A stretch of 64,000 nt of DNA, taken from contig SMDE01000005.1 in assembly GCA_004346725.1 (NCBI GenBank), positions 248,001 to 312,000 of the forward strand, read 5' to 3'. The position numbers and the translations under genes are program-made. The stretch is from Phytobacter diazotrophicus. GTDB lineage: Bacteria > Pseudomonadota > Gammaproteobacteria > Enterobacterales > Enterobacteriaceae. Below the pieces are notes generated by a model that worked only from the letters and a program-made list of their open reading frames with translations, was not told the origin of the DNA and did no database searches. Of the stretch, positions 46,805 through 55,541 are shown piece after piece; position 1 is the stretch's first letter, and each line of letters opens with the position of its first letter.

Positions 46805-49800
46805 ATGATCACTATTGACGGTAATGGCGCGGTCGCTTCGGTGGCGTTCCGTACCAGTGAAGTTATCGCCATCTATCCTATTACCCCCAGTTCAACCATG
46901 GCTGAGCAGGCAGACGCCTGGGCCGGGAATGGGCTAAATAACGTTTGGGGTGATACGCCACGCGTTGTGGAGATGCAATCCGAAGCCGGGGCCATTGCTG
47001 CGGTACACGGTGCATTGCAAACGGGCGCGCTTTCTACCTCCTTTACCTCGTCGCAGGGTCTGTTACTGATGATCCCGACGCTGTATAAACTCGCCGGTCA
47101 GCTCACGCCGTTCGTGTTGCACGTGGCGGCCCGTACGGTTGCTACCCATGCGCTCTCTATATTCGGCGATCATTCCGATGTGATGGCTGTCCGTCAGACT
47201 GGCTGCGCGATGCTCTGTGCGGGGAGTGTGCAGGAGGCGCAGGACTTTGCGCTGATTTCGCATATCGCGACGCTCAAAAGCCGTGTGCCGTTTATTCATT
47301 TCTTTGATGGCTTTCGTACCTCGCACGAAATTAACAAGATTGTACCGCTCTCTGACGATACGATCCGCGCCCTGATGCCACAGGACGAGATTGATGCCCA
47401 CCGTTCCCGTGCGCTCAATCCTGAACACCCCGTCATTCGCGGTACCTCCGCCAACCCGGATACCTATTTCCAGTCACGTGAAGCGACTAACCCCTGGTAC
47501 AACGCCGTCTATGACCACGTTGAGCAGGCTATGGATGCATTTGCCGCCGCCACCGGACGCCAGTACAAGCCGTTTGAGTATTACGGTCATCCTCAGGCTG
47601 AGCGCGTCATTATCCTGATGGGTTCGGCAATTGGTACCTGTGAAGAAGTCGTCGACGAACTGCTCACCCGCGGTGAGAAAGTCGGTGTACTGAAAGTGCG
47701 CCTGTTCCGTCCGTTCAGCGCGCAGCATCTGCTTGCCGTCTTACCGGAGTCGGCAAAAACTATAGCCGTACTCGATCGCACAAAAGAGCCAGGTGCGCTG
47801 GCTGAACCTCTCTATCTGGACGTGATGACCGCGCTCGCAGAAGCCTTTAATGGCGGTGAACGCGAAACCCTGCCCCGGGTTATCGGTGGACGCTACGGAT
47901 TATCATCCAAAGAGTTTGGCCCGGATTGCGTTCTGGCCGTCTTCAATGAACTGCGCGCCAGCAAACCTAAACCGCGTTTTACCGTCGGCATTTATGATGA
48001 CGTGACAAACCTGTCGCTGCCATTGCCGGAAAACACGTTGCCATCAAAATCCCGGCTGGAAGCCCTGTTTTATGGACTTGGCAGTGACGGGAGTGTTTCA
48101 GCCACCAAGAACAACATCAAGATTATTGGTAATTCAACGCCGTGGTATGCACAGGGGTATTTTGTTTACGACTCCAAAAAAGCGGGCGGCCTGACAGTTT
48201 CGCACCTGCGCGTCAGTGAGCACCCGATTCGCTCAGCCTATCTGGTCTCGCAGGCGGATTTCGTTGGCTGCCATCAATTGCAGTTTATTGATAAATATCA
48301 GATGGCGGAGCGCCTGAAACCTGGCGGCATTTTCCTGCTCAACACCCCGTACAGTGCCGACGAAGTGTGGGATCGACTGCCGCAGGAAGTTCAGGCCGTG
48401 CTGAACCAGAAGCAAGCCCATTTCTACGTCATTAACGCCGCGAAAATCGCCCGCGAATGTGGCCTGGCCGCACGAATCAACACGGTAATGCAGATGGCCT
48501 TCTTCCATCTGACCCGCATCCTGCCAGGCGACAGCGCGCTGGCGGAGTTGCAAGGGGCCATTGCCAAAAGCTACAGCAACAAAGGCCAGGAACTGGTTGA
48601 GCGCAACTGGCAGGCTCTGGCAATGGCGCGCGAATCGCTGTTTGAGGTTCCGCTACAACAGGTGAATCCGACCAGCGCGCCCCGCCCACCCGTAGTCTCC
48701 GATGCCGCCCCCGATTTCGTTAAAACCGTTACGGCCGCCATGCTGGCAGGCCTGGGTGACGCCCTGCCCGTCTCTGCGCTGCCGCCAGACGGTACATGGC
48801 CGATGGGCACCACTCGCTGGGAGAAACGCAACATCGCCGAAGAGATCCCTGTCTGGAAAGAGGAGCTCTGTACGCAATGTAACCACTGCGTTGCGGCCTG
48901 CCCACATTCAGCCATTCGCGCCAAAGTGGTTTCACCCGAAGCGATGGAACTGGCTCCGGCAAGCCTGCATTCACTGGATGTGAAATCCCGTGATATGCGT
49001 GGACAGAAGTACGTGCTGCAGGTGGCGCCAGAGGATTGCACCGGGTGTAACCTGTGCGTGGAAGTCTGCCCGGCCAAAGATCGTCAGAACCCGGAAATCA
49101 AAGCCATCAATATGATGTCGCGTCTGGAGCACGTTGAAGAAGAGAAAGTGAATTTTGACTACTTCCTCAATCTGCCGGAAATTGACCGCAGCAAACTGGA
49201 ACGTATCGATATTCGCACCTCGCAGCTTATCAGCCCGCTGTTTGAATACTCCGGCGCCTGTTCTGGCTGCGGCGAAACGCCGTACATCAAGCTGTTAACC
49301 CAACTGTATGGCGATCGCATGCTGATAGCTAACGCCACCGGGTGTTCGTCGATTTATGGCGGTAACCTACCTTCCACACCGTATACCACTGATGCGGCAG
49401 GACGTGGCCCGGCATGGGCGAACTCCCTGTTTGAGGATAACGCCGAGTTTGGTCTGGGCTTCCGCCTGACAGTCGATCAGCACCGCAAACGCGTGATGCG
49501 CCTGCTGGAACAGTTCGCCGCGCATATTCCAGGCGAACTCAACGATGCGCTGCATGCCGATGCGACACCGGAAGAGCGTCGTGAACAGGTTGCCTCGCTG
49601 CGTCAGGCACTGGCCGGTGTCGAGGAGGCCAAAGAGCTGTTAACCGATGCTGATGCGCTGGTCGAGAAATCGATCTGGCTGATTGGCGGCGACGGCTGGG
49701 CCTATGACATTGGCTTTGGTGGTCTGGACCATGTGCTCAGCCTCACCGAGAACGTCAATATCCTGGTGCTCGATACGCAATGTTATTCCAACACCGGCGG

Positions 49801-50329
49801 TCAGGCATCCAAAGCCACGCCGCTTGGAGCGGTCACCAAGTTTGGTGAACATGGCAAGCGTAAGGCACGTAAGGATCTTGGCGTCAGCATGATGATGTAC
49901 GGCCATGTTTATGTCGCGCAGATTTCACTTGGCGCGCAGCTCAACCAGACGGTAAAAGCGATTCAGGAGGCGGAAGCCTACCCTGGACCGTCGTTGATCA
50001 TTGCCTATAGTCCCTGTGAGGAGCATGGCTATGATCTGGCGTTAAGCCATGATCAGATGCGTCAACTTACGGCAACCGGCTTCTGGCCACTGTATCGCTT
50101 CGACCCGCGCCGTGCGGATGAAGGCAAATTGCCGCTGGCGCTCGATTCCCGTCCACCGTCTGATGCGCTGGCCGAAACGCTGCTCAACGAGCAACGCTTT
50201 AGGCGGCTTAACGCCCAGCAACCGGAAGTGGCAGAACAGCTCTGGAAAGATGCCGCCGCCGATCTGCAAAAACGCTATGACTTCCTCGCCCAAATGGCAG
50301 GAAAATCGGAAAAAAGCTCGACGGAATAA
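46805..50329 (+). CDS. nifJ: Pyruvate:ferredoxin/flavodoxin oxidoreductase
   Basis: An 1174-aa single-chain enzyme (E. coli YdbK/PfoR). It converts pyruvate and CoA to acetyl-CoA and CO2, and passes electrons to flavodoxin or ferredoxin. N-terminal domain ITIDGNGAVASVAFRTSEV; two [4Fe-4S] clusters at about residues 688 (CTQCNHCVAACPHSAI) and 744 (CTGCNLCVEVCPA); a third CxxC in SGACSGCGETPYIK; thiamine-diphosphate site GDGWAYDIGFGGLDH near 962 with DTQCYSNTGGQ. All parts are intact. A strong terminator follows. Confidence 0.97.
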   Translation: MITIDGNGAVASVAFRTSEVIAIYPITPSSTMAEQADAWAGNGLNNVWGDTPRVVEMQSEAGAIAAVHGALQTGALSTSFTSSQGLLLMIPTLYKLAGQLTPFVLHVAARTVATHALSIFGDHSDVMAVRQTGCAMLCAGSVQEAQDFALISHIATLKSRVPFIHFFDGFRTSHEINKIVPLSDDTIRALMPQDEIDAHRSRALNPEHPVIRGTSANPDTYFQSREATNPWYNAVYDHVEQAMDAFAAATGRQYKPFEYYGHPQAERVIILMGSAIGTCEEVVDELLTRGEKVGVLKVRLFRPFSAQHLLAVLPESAKTIAVLDRTKEPGALAEPLYLDVMTALAEAFNGGERETLPRVIGGRYGLSSKEFGPDCVLAVFNELRASKPKPRFTVGIYDDVTNLSLPLPENTLPSKSRLEALFYGLGSDGSVSATKNNIKIIGNSTPWYAQGYFVYDSKKAGGLTVSHLRVSEHPIRSAYLVSQADFVGCHQLQFIDKYQMAERLKPGGIFLLNTPYSADEVWDRLPQEVQAVLNQKQAHFYVINAAKIARECGLAARINTVMQMAFFHLTRILPGDSALAELQGAIAKSYSNKGQELVERNWQALAMARESLFEVPLQQVNPTSAPRPPVVSDAAPDFVKTVTAAMLAGLGDALPVSALPPDGTWPMGTTRWEKRNIAEEIPVWKEELCTQCNHCVAACPHSAIRAKVVSPEAMELAPASLHSLDVKSRDMRGQKYVLQVAPEDCTGCNLCVEVCPAKDRQNPEIKAINMMSRLEHVEEEKVNFDYFLNLPEIDRSKLERIDIRTSQLISPLFEYSGACSGCGETPYIKLLTQLYGDRMLIANATGCSSIYGGNLPSTPYTTDAAGRGPAWANSLFEDNAEFGLGFRLTVDQHRKRVMRLLEQFAAHIPGELNDALHADATPEERREQVASLRQALAGVEEAKELLTDADALVEKSIWLIGGDGWAYDIGFGGLDHVLSLTENVNILVLDTQCYSNTGGQASKATPLGAVTKFGEHGKRKARKDLGVSMMMYGHVYVAQISLGAQLNQTVKAIQEAEAYPGPSLIIAYSPCEEHGYDLALSHDQMRQLTATGFWPLYRFDPRRADEGKLPLALDSRPPSDALAETLLNEQRFRRLNAQQPEVAEQLWKDAAADLQKRYDFLAQMAGKSEKSSTE

Positions 50330-50344
50330 CAAGATAAGTTGAAC

Positions 50345-50376
50345 AAAAAGCCTGCATGTTTGCAGGCTTTTTATTT
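50345..50376 (+). terminator. Intrinsic terminator of nifJ
   Basis: A perfect 12-bp stem AAAAAGCCTGCA / TGCAGGCTTTTT, loop TGTT, then ATTTCTTT. Confidence 0.95.
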
Positions 50377-50452
50377 CTTTGCGTCTTGCAACAGACGGCG
50401 CATCTGGTGGATGATAAACCTTCCCCGCGCCGAGTTGTAAAGGACACCCAGC

Positions 50453-50665
50453 ATGCGACACCATCCCGTAAAATCCTCCCGTATTGCATCCATTGGCTAT
50501 GATGAATGCACAAACACGCTGGAAGTCCGTTTTCACGATAAAAGCACCTGGCAGTACCACGGCGTGCCGGAAAGAATTTTTACAGTGTTTCTGACGGTTG
50601 TATCGAAAGGCCGCTATTACGATGGCGTAGTGAAAGGCAAATTTCCGGAAAAGAAAGTGGCCTGA
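50453..50665 (+). CDS. KTSC-domain small protein
   Basis: A 70-aa protein made of one KTSC domain: SSRIASIGYDECTNTLEVRF then HDKSTWQYHGVPERIF and KGRYYDGVVKGKFP. The domain is named after the lysyl-tRNA-synthetase-like context in which it was found and is a small beta-strand-rich module of unknown role. The eponymous motif positions are changed here. Own gene, about 120 bases after nifJ and its terminator; the ribosome-binding site (ACACCC) is weak. Confidence 0.75.
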   Translation: MRHHPVKSSRIASIGYDECTNTLEVRFHDKSTWQYHGVPERIFTVFLTVVSKGRYYDGVVKGKFPEKKVA

Positions 50666-50826
50666 AAGACAGGCAAAACCTCCCAATACGCGTAAAAAAG
50701 TGGCGCATTGTCTGAAAATCCTGCCAAACAGACGCCGCTGATATAAAACTGTCAAATAAGTGCGCCATACTCATGTTCAGACCTGAACATTGGTCTGACG
50801 ACTCCTTAGCCATTGAGAACGATTGA
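50666..50826. other. Spacer between the KTSC gene and a candidate small gene
   Basis: No gene or clear hairpin. Contains an AT-rich part that may be the promoter for the small frame at 50827. Confidence 0.4.
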
Positions 50827-50937
50827 ATGAAATTAAGCAGAACTCGCCGCACGATGCAGATTCACTGGAGCCTGCAGCGTCAACGCGAAAACCAATGGAA
50901 GAAGTTCAGCCTTGTGCTGACTAACCGCAGATCCTGA
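50827..50937 (+). CDS. Candidate 36-aa basic protein
   Basis: A short frame coding MKLSRTRRTMQIHWSLQRQR and then ENQWKKFSLVLTNRRS. It is strongly basic, with tryptophans, and has no signal or membrane segment. The upstream ribosome-binding site (TTGAGAACGATTGA) is poor, and I do not recognise a family. It is included because the composition looks protein-like and the neighbourhood is rich in real small genes. Confidence 0.35.
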   Translation: MKLSRTRRTMQIHWSLQRQRENQWKKFSLVLTNRRS

Positions 50938-51147
50938 ATACCTGTTTTTGTCCGCCGTTATGTTCCCTCAACGTAACGGCAATGCCCTTTCCTCTTACCG
51001 CTAAACGCCTCAATAAGTACTCACAACGGTCATTCTGGTGAGAGCCGTTAAGCAATAGTCATTTTTCGCGTTATAACATTTGCAGAGCCGATCCGGTTTG
51101 GGTAATGTGCTCTTCTGCTTTTTCACCTCTGGCATTAGAGAACAGTT
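50938..51147. other. Spacer upstream of the yoaK-like gene
   Basis: About 210 bases with no recognised gene; probable promoter region of the small membrane protein. Confidence 0.4.
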
Positions 51148-51243
51148 ATGAGACTGGGTATTGCTTTCCCCATCATCGTATTTATCGTCGCTGTCGCATT
51201 TCTCAGTTGGTTTATTATCGGTGGCTACGCTACGCCGGGCTAA
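51148..51243 (+). CDS. YoaK-family small membrane protein
   Basis: A 31-aa protein (MRLGIAFPIIVFIVAVAF then LSWFIIGGYATPG) with one membrane helix covering residues 6-25. It is very close to E. coli YoaK (MRIGIIFPVVIFITAVVF...), a known small inner-membrane protein of unknown role, but it lies next to ttcA rather than in the yoaJK locus. The upstream site is weak (AGAGAACAGTT). Recognition is by full-length similarity. Confidence 0.75.
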   Translation: MRLGIAFPIIVFIVAVAFLSWFIIGGYATPG

Positions 51244-51387
51244 TAGCGGCATTCATTCCTGCCATCGTCTCCGCGATAAAAATCCTGTATTCGCCGTCAA
51301 GCATTGCTACAATCTCGCTTTAGCGCCCATATCTGTTGGTCAGGCATGCCTGGTTGACGTTGAACACCTGAATTGAGCCTTTTTTTC

Positions 51388-52323
51388 ATGTCGCAAAATC
51401 AAGAAATTACCAAAAAAGAACAATACAATCTGAACAAGCTGCAAAAACGTCTGCGCCGTAATGTGGGCGAAGCGATTGCCGACTTCAATATGATTGAAGA
51501 AGGCGACCGCATCATGGTCTGTCTCTCCGGCGGTAAAGACAGCTATACCATGCTGGAAATTCTGCGCAATCTGCAACAAAGCGCGCCGATCAATTTCAGC
51601 CTTGTCGCGGTCAACCTCGATCAGAAACAGCCGGGCTTTCCGGAACACATTCTGCCAGCTTACCTGGACCAGCAGGGTGTCGAATATAAGATCGTCGAAG
51701 AGAACACCTACGGGATCGTAAAAGAGAAAATTCCGGAAGGGAAAACCACCTGTTCGCTCTGTTCACGCCTGCGTCGCGGCATTTTGTACCGTACGGCCAC
51801 TGAGCTGGGTGCCACTAAGATCGCGCTGGGCCATCACCGTGACGACATTTTGCAAACGCTGTTCCTGAACATGTTCTATGGCGGCAAAATGAAAGGCATG
51901 CCGCCTAAGCTGATGAGCGATGATGGCAAACATATCGTGATTCGCCCGCTCGCTTACTGCCGCGAAAAAGATATCGAGCGTTTTGCCGAAGCAAAAGCAT
52001 TCCCTATCATTCCCTGCAACCTGTGCGGTTCACAGCCGAACCTGCAACGCCAGGTTATTGCCGATATGCTGCGCGACTGGGATAAACGTTATCCTGGGCG
52101 TATTGAGACGATGTTCAGTGCGATGCAAAACGTCGTGCCTTCACATCTGAGCGATACCACCCTGTTTGATTTCAAATCTATTCATCACGGTTCTGCGGTA
52201 GTGGACGGTGGCGACCTCGCCTTTGACCGCGAAGAGATCCCTTTACGGCCAGCAGGCTGGCAACCTGATGAAGACGACGGCGATTTCGCTGCCAGTCGCC
52301 TCGATATACTTGAAATCAAGTAA
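51388..52323 (+). CDS. ttcA: tRNA 2-thiocytidine(32) synthetase TtcA
   Basis: A 311-aa enzyme, E. coli length. It thiolates C32 of certain tRNAs using ATP and an iron-sulfur cluster. Seen: the PP-loop [10 protein letters not shown] (near residue 47) and the [10 protein letters not shown] and CNLCG cysteine pairs that hold the [4Fe-4S] cluster. The ATG at 51388 matches the family start; the frame is open from a TTG five codons earlier. The following hairpin ends just before a convergent small gene. Confidence 0.96.
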   Translation: MSQNQEITKKEQYNLNKLQKRLRRNVGEAIADFNMIEEGDRIMVCLSGGKDSYTMLEILRNLQQSAPINFSLVAVNLDQKQPGFPEHILPAYLDQQGVEYKIVEENTYGIVKEKIPEGKTTCSLCSRLRRGILYRTATELGATKIALGHHRDDILQTLFLNMFYGGKMKGMPPKLMSDDGKHIVIRPLAYCREKDIERFAEAKAFPIIPCNLCGSQPNLQRQVIADMLRDWDKRYPGRIETMFSAMQNVVPSHLSDTTLFDFKSIHHGSAVVDGGDLAFDREEIPLRPAGWQPDEDDGDFAASRLDILEIK

Positions 52324-52329
52324 GCCATC

Positions 52330-52355
52330 AGCCCTCTTTCACAGAGGGCTTTTTT
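52330..52355 (+). terminator. Intrinsic terminator of ttcA
   Basis: An 8-bp stem AGCCCTCT / AGAGGGCT with loop TTCAC followed by TTTTTC. Confidence 0.92.
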
Positions 52356-52505
52356 CTATCTGTGCGGCGGTGGATCGACAATGGGACGAGGGTCCGGGTC
52401 GAACGGCGGGTCGGGAATGGGCTGCGGTTTTGGTATAGGGTCAGGCACTGGAACCGGATCTGTTGGAAGTGGGTCGCTCATCTGCAGTGGGGTTAATGTA
52501 CACAT
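52356..52505 (-). CDS. Proline-rich small protein
   Basis: A 49-aa protein with 19 prolines in a PDP/PIP-type repeat (LPTDPVPVPDPIPKPQPIPD, then PPFDPDPRPIVDPPPHR). It has no signal and is probably unfolded. A textbook ribosome-binding site (AAGGAGG, five bases before the ATG at 52505) marks it as real even though it is too short for most gene finders. It may be the protein called YnaL in E. coli, which is proline-rich; I am not sure of that name. Confidence 0.8.
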   Translation of the reverse strand: MCTLTPLQMSDPLPTDPVPVPDPIPKPQPIPDPPFDPDPRPIVDPPPHR

Positions 52506-52564
52506 TTTCGCCTCCTTCTTTCGCGTTGCCATCCTTTAAGGGTAGACCGGACAAACTGAGAGGC

Positions 52565-52686
52565 AAAAAAAAGCCGACTCTTTTAAGTCGGCGTCGTACG
52601 AATCAATTGTGCTATGCAGTAATTCAAAAAAGGAAGTAAGACAATATGGAGCGCAACGCCCATCGCTTGACGTTGCATTCACCTGC
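52565..52686 (-). ncRNA. fnrS: Small RNA FnrS
   Basis: The minus strand reads GCAGGTGAATGCAACGTCAA, GCGATGGGCGTTGCGCTCC and onward to GCCGACT ... AGTCGGC followed by eight Ts: this is the 122-nt E. coli/Salmonella FnrS in sequence and length (only the terminator loop differs). FnrS is made under anaerobiosis by FNR and represses aerobic-metabolism mRNAs through Hfq. It lies downstream of zntB on the same strand, as in E. coli; the usual neighbour dbpA is absent. Confidence 0.96.
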
Positions 52687-52721
52687 GAGTGCAATATTGC
52701 ACTGGTTGCGTAGAGCATTTA

Positions 52722-52735
52722 TTGATATCGCTCAA
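52722..52735. promoter_or_regulatory. FNR-binding site of fnrS
   Basis: TTGATATCGCTCAA (consensus TTGAT-N4-ATCAA). Its centre is about 42 bases upstream of the FnrS first base, the classical position for class II FNR activation. Confidence 0.9.
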
Positions 52736-52781
52736 AGTAAACGGCGTTTTTATGTTCAATTTTTGTTAAAAAAGTGAAATT

Positions 52782-53765
52782 TTACAGCCATTTACTACGA
52801 TGCAACCACCAGGTAACACCCCCTATCAGGATGACCAACATAATGCAGAAAAGTGCGAAGCCAAATCGCCAGCCACCGCCGGGTATTCCGCCTAAATTGA
52901 CACCGAACAACCCGGTCAAAAAGGTGCTGGGCAGGAAGACCATTGCCATCAACGACATGGTGTAAGTTCTGCGCGCTAATGACTCCTGCATCACCTGTGT
53001 GATTTCATCCGTCATCACCGCCGTGCGCGCGATGCAGGCATCAATCTCATCAAGTCCCCGCCCCAGTCGGTCTGCAATATCTTGCATACGACGACGCTGA
53101 TCGTCGGTCATCCACGGCAGCCGCTCGCTGGCCAGACGGGCAAAAACATCTCGCTGTGGCGCCATATAGCGACGCATCACGATCAACTGTTTACGCAGTA
53201 ATGCAAGGAAACCTCTGGGGGGAATCTCCTGATCAAGCAAATTGTCTTCAAGGTCGATAATCTTATCGTGTAGCTCTTCAATAAACTCGCTGGCATGGTC
53301 GGTCAATGCATCACAAACATCCACCAGCCAGCCGCCGCAGTCCGTCGGCCCGGTCCCTTCCTCCAGGTCGCTCACGACATCATCCAGCGCCAGCACCTTA
53401 CGCTGACGCGTTGAGATAATCATCCGTTCATCCATATAAACACGCACGGCCACTAACTGGTCCGGGCGCTCGTCTGTGCTGCCGTTAATGCAGCGCAGCG
53501 TGATAAGCGTACCTTCCCCTACGCGACTGACACGTGGACGCAGGCTTTCACCGGCCAGCGCGTTACGCACGCTATTAGGTAACTGCGGCGTTGATGCGAG
53601 CCATTGCGCGCTCTCCTGATTGGTATAATTCAGGTGCAGCCAGCAAGGATGCTGTGCATCAATCACATCATCCGGTTCCAGCGGTTTGACTCCGCCCTTT
53701 CCATCCAGACGCCAGGCGAAAACCGCATCCGGAATATCAACATCCGTTCCTTTGATCGCTTCCAC
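52782..53765 (-). CDS. zntB: Zinc transporter ZntB (CorA family)
   Basis: A 327-aa CorA-type channel/transporter, E. coli length. It has a long cytoplasmic N-terminal funnel and two C-terminal helices with the signature [10 protein letters not shown] after TM1 ([20 protein letters not shown]). E. coli ZntB imports zinc coupled to protons; it was first described as an efflux protein. The GTG at 53765 is preferred: GGGAGG lies 5 bases upstream and it gives the family length; a TTG further upstream also opens the frame. Confidence 0.95.
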   Translation of the reverse strand: MEAIKGTDVDIPDAVFAWRLDGKGGVKPLEPDDVIDAQHPCWLHLNYTNQESAQWLASTPQLPNSVRNALAGESLRPRVSRVGEGTLITLRCINGSTDERPDQLVAVRVYMDERMIISTRQRKVLALDDVVSDLEEGTGPTDCGGWLVDVCDALTDHASEFIEELHDKIIDLEDNLLDQEIPPRGFLALLRKQLIVMRRYMAPQRDVFARLASERLPWMTDDQRRRMQDIADRLGRGLDEIDACIARTAVMTDEITQVMQESLARRTYTMSLMAMVFLPSTFLTGLFGVNLGGIPGGGWRFGFALFCIMLVILIGGVTWWLHRSKWL

Positions 53766-53853
53766 AGCGCCTCCCAATCAACATAAGTGCTGTTGTCAGT
53801 CTAGCTCTCTGCGCCCGTTAAGCAACCATCATGCTGAATTCGTTACAAATATT

Positions 53854-53877
53854 AAAAAAAAGCCCGCATGAGCGGGC
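53854..53877 (-). terminator. Intrinsic terminator of the tethered MCP
   Basis: GCCCGC / GCGGGC stem with an ATGA/TCAT loop followed by TTTTTTTT on the minus strand, 22 bases after the stop. Confidence 0.92.
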
Positions 53878-53899
53878 CAGAGGCGGGATGACCTGAAAA

Positions 53900-55096
53900 T
53901 TAGAACGAATGCCAGTAATTTTCCTGGTTACCGATAGCAGGGCTTGCCTGACGATTTCTACGATTTTCGGAAGGAACGCTTGAGGGTGTCGTAACGGGAC
54001 CAGTGTCTGTTACCTGGTTGTCCGCCAGACGGAACTTAGAGGTACGAGCCTGCAGTTCGATAACCCGGTTTTTCAGAATATCAGAAGAACCCGCCAGTTC
54101 TTCTACCATAGTGACATTACTCTGCGTCACTTTTTCCAGCTCAGACAGTGCCAGGGTAATCTGCGAAATGCCTTTTTCTTGCTCCAGGGTCGATACAGCA
54201 ATTTCACCCATTAACTTGCTGACCACACTCGCACCGGAGACAATTTCATGCATATTTTGTTCGGCCTGGTTGACGACTGTCGCCCCTTGCGTGACGTTTT
54301 CCGTGGTGACGGCAATCAGCGACTTAATATTTTTGGCCGCTTCGGCGCTGCGGTGTGCCAGGCCTCTGACTTCTCCTGCTACCACAGAGAAGCCTTTACC
54401 GTGATCCCCCGCTCTTGCCGCTTCCACAGCAGCGTTAAGCGCGAGTATATTTGTCTGAAAAGCAATGCCATCAATAAGGGAGATGATATCTGCCATTTGG
54501 CCCGCACAGTCAGTAATGGACTGCATATTTTTCGCCACCTGCCCCATCAAGTCGCCACCTTTTCGCGCATTCGCACTGGCGTCGTTCGCCCGGGTACTGG
54601 CAAGCCGCGTGTTTTCGGCATTATTTTGGGTACTACTGGCTATCTGTTCCATACTGGCCGCTGTCTGCACCAGTGCCGCAGATTGCTCTTCAGTTTTAAC
54701 CGACAGCTCGCCGCTTCGCGATGCCAGTTGATCGGAGAGATCCATTGCGTTCTGTGAAGAGAGACGAATTTCATTAACCAGCGTTGCGATACTTGCAGAA
54801 AGGCTATTAATGCCTGGAATTAAGCGCCCGGCACAATTGTTGCCAAATTCGGGAATCGTAATCGAGAGGTTGCCAGCAGTCACCTCTTCGATACTTTTCT
54901 TCACCGTATTAATTGGCGTGACTAAATAATACGTCATATACAGCCAAAGCAAACCCAATGTTGCTACCGAAACCACGCTAATTGCTGTAAATAAGGCCAT
55001 ATTTTTTGAGATAGCGATCACTAAAAGGTCGATGATGAAAAAAGAGACAATCAGGAATGATAATATAAAGCTTCTTACACTAATATTTTTAAGCAT
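53900..55096 (-). CDS. Methyl-accepting chemotaxis protein lacking a periplasmic sensor
   Basis: A 398-aa chemoreceptor with two membrane helices almost back to back (residues 8-29 and 36-58), so no periplasmic ligand domain. HAMP (YLVTPINTVKKSIEEVTAGN) and a standard signalling domain follow ([20 protein letters not shown]). The C-terminal end is a long Ser/Pro/Thr linker ending YWHSF, a variant of the NWETF CheR/CheB tether. It may sense a membrane or cytoplasmic cue, or act through other receptors. I could not find a sigma-28 promoter. Adjacent to zntB. Confidence 0.88.
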   Translation of the reverse strand: MLKNISVRSFILSFLIVSFFIIDLLVIAISKNMALFTAISVVSVATLGLLWLYMTYYLVTPINTVKKSIEEVTAGNLSITIPEFGNNCAGRLIPGINSLSASIATLVNEIRLSSQNAMDLSDQLASRSGELSVKTEEQSAALVQTAASMEQIASSTQNNAENTRLASTRANDASANARKGGDLMGQVAKNMQSITDCAGQMADIISLIDGIAFQTNILALNAAVEAARAGDHGKGFSVVAGEVRGLAHRSAEAAKNIKSLIAVTTENVTQGATVVNQAEQNMHEIVSGASVVSKLMGEIAVSTLEQEKGISQITLALSELEKVTQSNVTMVEELAGSSDILKNRVIELQARTSKFRLADNQVTDTGPVTTPSSVPSENRRNRQASPAIGNQENYWHSF

Positions 55097-55541
55097 GGGG
55101 GCACCAACAATACTTCGCGAGGGATAATATTCTTATAGCATTCGAAAATAACTTTTTCACCCCGAATTTGATCGTAAGACATGTTTAGCTTACCTTCACT
55201 TAAATTTAACTTAAGGGCGACATTAAAATCCAAAAACCAAGAGATACAGCAAATTTTAAAGTTAAGATATCTAAATAACTTGTCATATCAGGCGGTAATC
55301 CGCCATACAAAAAGCAGCTTTACATCTCAACAATTTAATCCATCACGCCACTTAAGTTATATTTAAGCCGTGCTAAAATGATTCATAACCCTAAAGTTAT
55401 TTATGTGAATGCCGATAATAATAATTTACTTTTAATTCAACTTAAATAGCAGTATAAATAATAAATACTTCCAACAACATAAATTCGCCAGGTTAGCTGC
55501 TAGAATAAAAATTAGAATTAACTCTTTCCTTTTCAGCGGGC
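55097..55541. other. AT-rich intergenic region
   Basis: 445 bases between the minus-strand MCP and a plus-strand cyclase. Very AT-rich with repeated CTTAA/TTTAA words; no gene was recognised. The base composition suggests H-NS binding or a recently exchanged patch. Confidence 0.55.

Noticed and set aside
50330-50452. Search for MicC small RNA next to nifJ (as beside ydbK/ompN in E. coli)
   Set aside because: The stretch holds only the nifJ terminator and a short spacer; ompN is not present either.
50042-50755. 237-codon minus-strand frame across the end of nifJ and the KTSC gene
   Set aside because: Crosses the nifJ terminator and is antisense to two supported genes.
53900-55096. Whether the sensor-less chemoreceptor is a truncated pseudogene
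   Set aside because: Start, two helices, HAMP, signalling domain, linker and tether are all complete and a strong terminator follows, so it looks like a designed short receptor, not decay.
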